Made by a program: the position numbers and the translations under genes
Notes under the pieces: generated by a model
What the model was told of the DNA's origin: nothing
Database searches by the model: none
What the model saw: only the letters and a program-made list of their open reading frames with translations
Shown: piece after piece, positions 59,904-64,000 of the stretch
Position numbering within the stretch: position 1 is the first letter of the stretch
Layout of the letters: the number at the start of each line of letters is the position of its first letter
Source: Pseudanabaena sp. UWO311
Lineage (GTDB): Bacteria > Cyanobacteriota > Cyanobacteriia > Pseudanabaenales > Pseudanabaenaceae
DNA: 64,000 bases
Assembly (NCBI RefSeq): GCF_006937785.1
Contig: NZ_SJEE01000020.1
Span: 23,624 to 87,623 of the forward strand
Direction: 5' to 3'

Positions 59904-62381
59904 GTGCAAGCAAAAGCGATCGATGTTTCTCAATCAACAATACTTGTGGTTGACGATCAGCCAGATATTCGCCATGAGCTAGCATCAGCACTCGAAGAGC
60001 ATGGCTATATCGTCAAAGCTACTGGAGATTGTAGTGAGGCTTTGCTAACTGTGCAATCCCATCCTCCAGAATTGATCCTGTTGAATATATTCATGTCACA
60101 AGTAAGTGACAATGAACTTTATTGTGTTCTTACAGCCAATGCGATCGCTGAAAATATCCCAATTATATTTACGAGTAGCCATGACGACACCCAAGCAAAG
60201 CTTCAAGCTTTTGAACTTGGTGGCGCAGACTACATCGTCGTCAAGCCTTTGCAACTTGCCGAGCTATTTACTCGCGTACAAGTACATTTGACATTGCGGC
60301 GACAACAACTACAACTGACTCAAAAGGCCCAAGAACTTTCACAATTAGCCCTTGACCAAGTTGAGATGGTCAAAGATCTTCAACGGACAAATTTGTTACT
60401 CCATGCTCAAAAAGAGGCTGCGATCGATGGAATTTTTGCCGTCGATGAACAAGGACGGATCGTCAGTTTTAATCGTCGCTTTTGCGAAATGTGGAATATT
60501 CCCAATGACTTATTTATTGATGATGATACTGAGCTTAAATTTAAGAACGGATCGCCTTTAGGGACATTTTTGGTTGAATCTGATCTTCCAACCGCTTTGA
60601 TCAATCTGTTAGAGACTACCTACGATGCTCCCGATCTAGTTAGACATGGCGAAATTGTTTATGGCGATCGCATATTTGATTACTACACAAGCCCTGTTAG
60701 CTCTGAGCAAAAAAAGTTTTTTGGCTTGATTTGGTGTTTTCGCGATATTACTACCAAAAAACACGCAGATCGGCGACAGATGAAATTAATGAAAGATCTA
60801 CGTAAAGCCAAAGAGGAAGCAGAGGGAGCAGTCAGTACCAAAGCAGCATTTCTGGCGATGATGAGTCATGAAATTCGTACACCAATTAATGGGGTGCTCG
60901 GCATGACCCAACTCCTAGCAGGCACTGAACTTAACGCCGAGCAGAATAAATTTGTCCGCACGATCCAAGTCAGCGGAGAAATGCTACTTTCAGTAATCAA
61001 TGATATTTTGGACTTCTCCAAAATTGAATCGGGCAAATTGGAATTAGAAAATGCGCCTCTGGATGTCAAAGCCTTAGTGCGCGATATCTACGATGTACAG
61101 TTACCTAAGGCTAAGGAAAAAAGTCTCAGGTTTGAAGTCTTAATGCAACCCCAAGTGCCACCATTTATCATTGGTGATGTGACGAGACTGCGACAAATTT
61201 TATTAAATCTAGTTTCTAATGCACTTAAATTTACGGATACAGGTTCAGTGCGAATTGGAGTTCGCTTAGCTTCGGATCAAGTTCCCACAGACGATCGCCC
61301 TTTTCAATTGCTGTTTTTGGTCACCGATACGGGTATTGGCATTAGTAAAGAGCAGATGCATCGGCTATTCCAGCCTTTTTCCCAAGCAACGGCTTCCACC
61401 TCCCGCAAGTACGGCGGTACTGGACTGGGGCTAGTAATCTGTAAAAATTTGGTCGAAACTATGGGGGGCAAAATCCAAGTCGATAGTAAGGCTAAGCAGG
61501 GTTCTACCTTTTCATTTACGGTGATGACCCAAATCGCTAAGGAGCAGCCAAGTTATACGTTGCAAGACGCAATGAATAAGAATGTCACTGGTAATATTCG
61601 GCTAGGCGATCGCATCCCGTTGAAAATTTTAATTGCTGAGGACAACTTAATCAATCAAGAGCTAGCCATGGCGATGCTGATTAAAATGGGATATCAGCCT
61701 GATGTTGTCGATAATGGTTTGGCAGTGCTCGAAGCTTTACAAGTCAATAACTATGACTTGCTCTTACTCGATGTGCAGATGCCCGAAATGGATGGGCTAG
61801 AAACGGCTTCCTATTTGGTTAATCATTGGGATGAACTCCAAACAGGTTATGAACGTCCGACAATTATTGCGATGACAGCTAGTGCGATGCAAGGCGATCG
61901 CGAGATGTGTTTACGGGCTGGCATGGATGATTACATCAGCAAGCCGATTATGATGGATGCGCTACACCGCACGATCGAAAAATGGGCAGCGGGTTCTCAA
62001 TTTGATCATGAGAGCACAGATTCAGCATCCAAAGAAGTTATTTCTTCAGTGATTGATCCAGCCGCGATTATGAATCTTGAGCAAATTAATCCCAATCTAA
62101 TTGGGCGGATGATCAAATTATTCACGATCGAAGAAGCACCGATCCTATTGCAAAATCTGCGACTAGCGATCGCTAATAGCAATCTCCAAGAGGCTGGCTT
62201 TAATGCTCATACTCTAAAAGGCAGTAGTAATATTCTGGGAGCTAAAGCCTTGGGCAAGCTCTGTCTCGAAGTTGAGCTAAAGAGCAAACGAGGAGATATT
62301 CAAGGCTTGCCCGAACTCCTAGCAAAAATTGAGCAGCAATATCAAATTGCCTGTGAAGAACTTGCAAAATTGTCTAGTTAG
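59904..62381 (+). CDS. Hybrid histidine kinase with degenerate N-terminal receiver
   Basis: The 825-residue protein starts with a GTG (VQAKAIDVSQ). Order: receiver (residues about 12-130) with D17-D18 but Asn61 where the phosphoacceptor aspartate belongs (LILLNIFM); a coiled linker; PAS (about 170-285); HisKA with H322 in SHEIRTPINGV; HATPase with GTGLGLVICKNL; receiver with D623 in LLLDVQMPEM; HPt with H769 in AHTLKGSSNILGA. The core supports a His-Asp-His relay. The first receiver likely acts as an interaction module. No membrane segment, so the signal is cytoplasmic. Confidence 0.9.
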   Translation: MQAKAIDVSQSTILVVDDQPDIRHELASALEEHGYIVKATGDCSEALLTVQSHPPELILLNIFMSQVSDNELYCVLTANAIAENIPIIFTSSHDDTQAKLQAFELGGADYIVVKPLQLAELFTRVQVHLTLRRQQLQLTQKAQELSQLALDQVEMVKDLQRTNLLLHAQKEAAIDGIFAVDEQGRIVSFNRRFCEMWNIPNDLFIDDDTELKFKNGSPLGTFLVESDLPTALINLLETTYDAPDLVRHGEIVYGDRIFDYYTSPVSSEQKKFFGLIWCFRDITTKKHADRRQMKLMKDLRKAKEEAEGAVSTKAAFLAMMSHEIRTPINGVLGMTQLLAGTELNAEQNKFVRTIQVSGEMLLSVINDILDFSKIESGKLELENAPLDVKALVRDIYDVQLPKAKEKSLRFEVLMQPQVPPFIIGDVTRLRQILLNLVSNALKFTDTGSVRIGVRLASDQVPTDDRPFQLLFLVTDTGIGISKEQMHRLFQPFSQATASTSRKYGGTGLGLVICKNLVETMGGKIQVDSKAKQGSTFSFTVMTQIAKEQPSYTLQDAMNKNVTGNIRLGDRIPLKILIAEDNLINQELAMAMLIKMGYQPDVVDNGLAVLEALQVNNYDLLLLDVQMPEMDGLETASYLVNHWDELQTGYERPTIIAMTASAMQGDREMCLRAGMDDYISKPIMMDALHRTIEKWAAGSQFDHESTDSASKEVISSVIDPAAIMNLEQINPNLIGRMIKLFTIEEAPILLQNLRLAIANSNLQEAGFNAHTLKGSSNILGAKALGKLCLEVELKSKRGDIQGLPELLAKIEQQYQIACEELAKLSS

Positions 62382-62388
62382 TATTCAC

Positions 62389-62482
62389 GCAAATAAGTAG
62401 TGTTGGCGCTTCACGCCAACACTACTTATTTGCGTTTGCATTGAAGGTTAGAATGACAAAGCTAAGCTTTGCCATTCTAACC
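62389..62482. repeat. Two hairpins upstream of the ABC ATPase gene
   Basis: One (62389-62435) has 21-base arms beginning CGCAAATAAGTAGTGTTGGC, the other (62447-62482) has arms GGTTAGAATG.CAAAGCT and complement. The first follows the kinase stop by seven bases. The second is open in frame with the ABC gene and creates a false N-terminal extension. Confidence 0.6.
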
Positions 62483-62494
62483 CTCAAAAATTTT

Positions 62495-63112
62495 ATGCTC
62501 TCGATCCGCAATCTTTGCTATCACCCTCCTGCCACCCCAGAAGCGATTCTCAACAACATATCCTTTGAGTTACAAGATCGGCAATTGGGATTGATGGTGG
62601 GGCCAAGTGGTTCTGGCAAAAGTACATTACTAGAAATTTTGGCAGGATTTGTCGAATGGAGTAGCGGCAGCATTTATTGGAAATCTCAAGAACTAATGCC
62701 CGATCACTTACAACAAATATGCGGTCTAGTATTTCAGTTTCCTGAGCGTCATTTTTGTGGGAGTACGATTTTAGAAGAATTAAGACTAGGGCATATTGAT
62801 CTAGATGGCGATCGCATACAGTCCGCATTAAGTTCTGTAGGCTTAAGTCATCTCAACCCCAGCTATTCCCCTCAGTCGCTAAGTGGTGGTCAGCAGCGGC
62901 GGTTAGCTCTTGCTGTGCAGTTAATTCGTCAGCCCAGCTTGTTACTATTAGATGAGCCAACAGCAGGCTTAGATTGGTCAATGCGTAAGCAAATTCTCGG
63001 TATCTTGCAAGAACTCAAAAAGAATTGGACGATTCTTGTTGTTACCCATGATCCTGACGAGCTTGAGTCAATGGCAGATCAAACTTGGACAATTTCTCAT
63101 GGCAAGATCTAA
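62495..63112 (+). CDS. ECF/CbiO-type ABC transporter ATP-binding protein
   Basis: A 205-residue ATPase subunit: Walker A GPSGSGKST, Q-loop in VFQFPERHF, signature LSGGQQRRLAL, Walker B LLLLDEPTAGLD and the switch histidine in VVTHDPDE. FPE..F after the Q-loop is typical of energy-coupling factor (vitamin or metal uptake) ATPases. I chose ATG 62495 (MLSIRNLCYHPP); the frame upstream to 62441 is a palindrome. No membrane partners are nearby. The stop overlaps a family B repeat. Confidence 0.88.
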   Translation: MLSIRNLCYHPPATPEAILNNISFELQDRQLGLMVGPSGSGKSTLLEILAGFVEWSSGSIYWKSQELMPDHLQQICGLVFQFPERHFCGSTILEELRLGHIDLDGDRIQSALSSVGLSHLNPSYSPQSLSGGQQRRLALAVQLIRQPSLLLLDEPTAGLDWSMRKQILGILQELKKNWTILVVTHDPDELESMADQTWTISHGKI

Positions 63113-63215
63113 TACCAAAACACAAAATGGCTTCGCCATTTTGTGTTTTTAAAACCCTTACAGAGTTTAGTTTTTAATACGCAGAGGTGTTGTCACACTT
63201 TTGTGAATTGGTATA
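63110..63215. mobile_element. MITE-like repeat, family B, copy 3
   Basis: A 106-base unit from TAATACCAA to TTGGTATA. As in copy 1, its first three bases are the stop codon of the upstream gene. Same internal hairpins, with loop changes. Confidence 0.85.
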
Positions 63216-63217
63216 AA

Positions 63218-63274
63218 GGAAACCGAAAGAGCAGGTTGCGGTGCGAAGCACCGCAACCTGCTCTTTCGGTTTCC
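63218..63274. repeat. Perfect hairpin upstream of gvpK
   Basis: Twenty-seven-base arms (GGAAACCGAAAGAGCAGGTT and GCGGTGC) with a GAA loop, three bases after the family B repeat. It ends 37 bases before the gvpK start. Confidence 0.7.
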
Positions 63275-63311
63275 AATGTAAACTAAGCTAAGAAATCTGT
63301 GGAATTCTTAA

Positions 63312-63767
63312 ATGACTGATAGTAGTGATAGTTTAATCGTCAAACCAAAAAAATCTGGACTTGCTCCATTGATCCTCACGTTGGTGGAATTGTTGCGTCA
63401 GTTAATGGAAGCTCAAGTGATTCGGCGGATGGATGCCGAAAAATTAACTGAGTCTGAAATCGAGAAAGCTGCTGATAGCTTACAAGCTCTAGAACAGCAG
63501 ATTTTTAATCTTTGCGAAGTTCTCGATATCGATCCTGAAGATCTTAATCTGGACTTGGGTGAATTTGGGAAACTTCTACCTAAGCGAGGTGCATATTATC
63601 CCGACAAATCATCAAGTGAGTCATCGATTTTGGAACTACTCGATCGCTTAATTAGTACAGGCATTGTTTTGGAAGGCGATGTCCAGATTGGTTTAGCAAA
63701 TATTAATTTAATTGATCTTAAATTGAAGTTGCTACTGACTTCAGGTGATAAATCTGCATCTCATTAA
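63312..63767 (+). CDS. gvpK: Gas vesicle protein GvpK
   Basis: The 151-residue protein has the GvpK core GLAPLILTLVELLRQLMEAQ, KLTESEIEKAADSLQALEQQ and LDIDPEDLNLDLGEFGKLLP. The last 45 residues (SILELLDRLISTGIVLEGDV then GLANINLIDLKLKLLL) resemble the GvpA/GvpJ fold, an arrangement I recall for cyanobacterial GvpK. GvpK is needed for gas vesicle assembly and gives buoyancy. No other gvp gene is in the window, so it is either isolated or the others are elsewhere. Confidence 0.88.
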   Translation: MTDSSDSLIVKPKKSGLAPLILTLVELLRQLMEAQVIRRMDAEKLTESEIEKAADSLQALEQQIFNLCEVLDIDPEDLNLDLGEFGKLLPKRGAYYPDKSSSESSILELLDRLISTGIVLEGDVQIGLANINLIDLKLKLLLTSGDKSASH

Positions 63768-63774
63768 TTCATCA

Positions 63775-63885
63775 AGCCCAGCACTCAAGTGCTGGCTAAG
63801 AGCTAAAGTCGGTTGAAACCGACTAAAGAATATTTCCACAGTCCACTTCAGTGGACTTGAGCTTTGAGCCAAGAACTTGAGTTCT
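63775..63885. repeat. Cluster of four short palindromes
   Basis: In order: AGCCCAGCACTCAAGTGCTG plus GCT, AGTCGGTTGAAACCGACT, AGTCCACTTCAGTGGACT and GCCAAGAACTTGAGTTCTTG. They form a compact array after gvpK. The last three are translated as the tail of larC on the minus strand. Related units lie at 58094-58218. Confidence 0.75.
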
Positions 63886-64000
63886 TGGTTTATTTGTTTC
63901 TACAAATTTCTCTCCAGCTACCTTAACTATTTCTTGCACTTGTGTTAACGGAATATTTTGCGATCGCGCCAACTTTGCACAGTCCTCATATTCTGGCTGA
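63823..64000 (-). CDS. larC: Nickel insertion protein LarC, C-terminal end (partial)
   Basis: The minus-strand frame from 63999 to a TAG at 63823-63825 reads QPEYEDCAKLARSQNIPLTQ, the conserved LarC C-terminal motif (PEYEDC..A....IPL..V). LarC makes and loads the nickel-pincer cofactor of lactate racemase and related enzymes. After about residue 35 of this piece the frame runs through the short-palindrome cluster, so the final 20 to 25 residues (for example SKLKSTEVDCGNIL) are repeat-encoded. The start of the gene is outside the window. Confidence 0.75.
   Translation of the reverse strand, partial: QPEYEDCAKLARSQNIPLTQVQEIVKVAGEKFVETNKPRTQVLGSKLKSTEVDCGNIL

Noticed and set aside
62441..62494. 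18-residue N-terminal extension of the ECF-type ATPase
   Set aside because: It covers a hairpin and starts with TTG; ABC ATPases of this type begin a few residues before the first strand, as from ATG 62495.
63775..63885. CRISPR array
   Set aside because: The four palindromes differ in sequence and have no equal spacers; no cas genes are in the window.

Overview
The window reads as cyanobacterial chromosome, most like a filamentous Pseudanabaena-type strain (inference). The signs are the very frequent HIP1 octamer GCGATCGC, a candidate DXCF cyanobacteriochrome, a cyanobacterial-type gas vesicle protein GvpK, a PixH/PilH-like receiver, Uma2 proteins and many short palindromic repeats between genes. 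No rRNA operon, CRISPR array or intact insertion sequence was seen. One tRNA gene (Ala, GGC) is present.

Layout. 0-6 kb: end of an HNH nuclease, two exported proteins, an alpha/beta hydrolase, a PilB-like/class III cyclase fusion and an M48 metalloprotease. 6-20.5 kb: metabolic and repair genes (leuC, ACT-malic enzyme, an MFS carrier, recO), a single-domain GAF protein with bilin-binding cysteines, an Rpn-type nuclease, and a divergent FAD-oxidoreductase/PhoX pair with a Pho-box-like triple repeat between them. 21-27.7 kb: a HEPN gene with an attC-like 3' end, DoxX, DUF72, PsiE, a CheY-like regulator, an orphan ABC ATPase, a possible L,D-transpeptidase and tRNA-Ala.

28.4-39.1 kb is a same-strand run of stress genes: CsbD, a truncated pterin dehydratase, a YflT-like protein, two BON paralogues around a coiled-coil protein, HdeD, NDH-2, a PepSY-type membrane protein, an MgtA-type P-ATPase, CbpA, CbpM and a voltage-sensor channel. 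The last four are translationally packed or overlapping, which suggests one envelope/ion/protein-folding stress operon.

39.3-53.2 kb is accessory DNA: an orphan 589-residue protein with an attC-like tail, a ParD/ParE-type toxin-antitoxin pair, a DUF1016 nuclease, an EmrA-like/MFS exporter pair, then a compact module STAND NTPase - MNT - HEPN - Uma2 - Uma2, followed by an EmrB-like exporter. The STAND-MNT-HEPN-Uma2 operon, with a perfect palindrome right before its start codon, is the best candidate for an undescribed conflict/regulatory system here.

53.3-64 kb: gpmA, two large hybrid histidine kinases (each with one degenerate receiver), tldD, an ECF-type ABC ATPase, gvpK and the end of larC.

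Repeats are a major theme. At least three MITE-like families recur, and long perfect hairpins repeatedly touch stop codons or supply false N-terminal extensions, so several starts were moved downstream (leuC, the kinase ending at 54234, the ABC ATPase near 62.5 kb). Positions and motif calls were made by eye; no database search was run.
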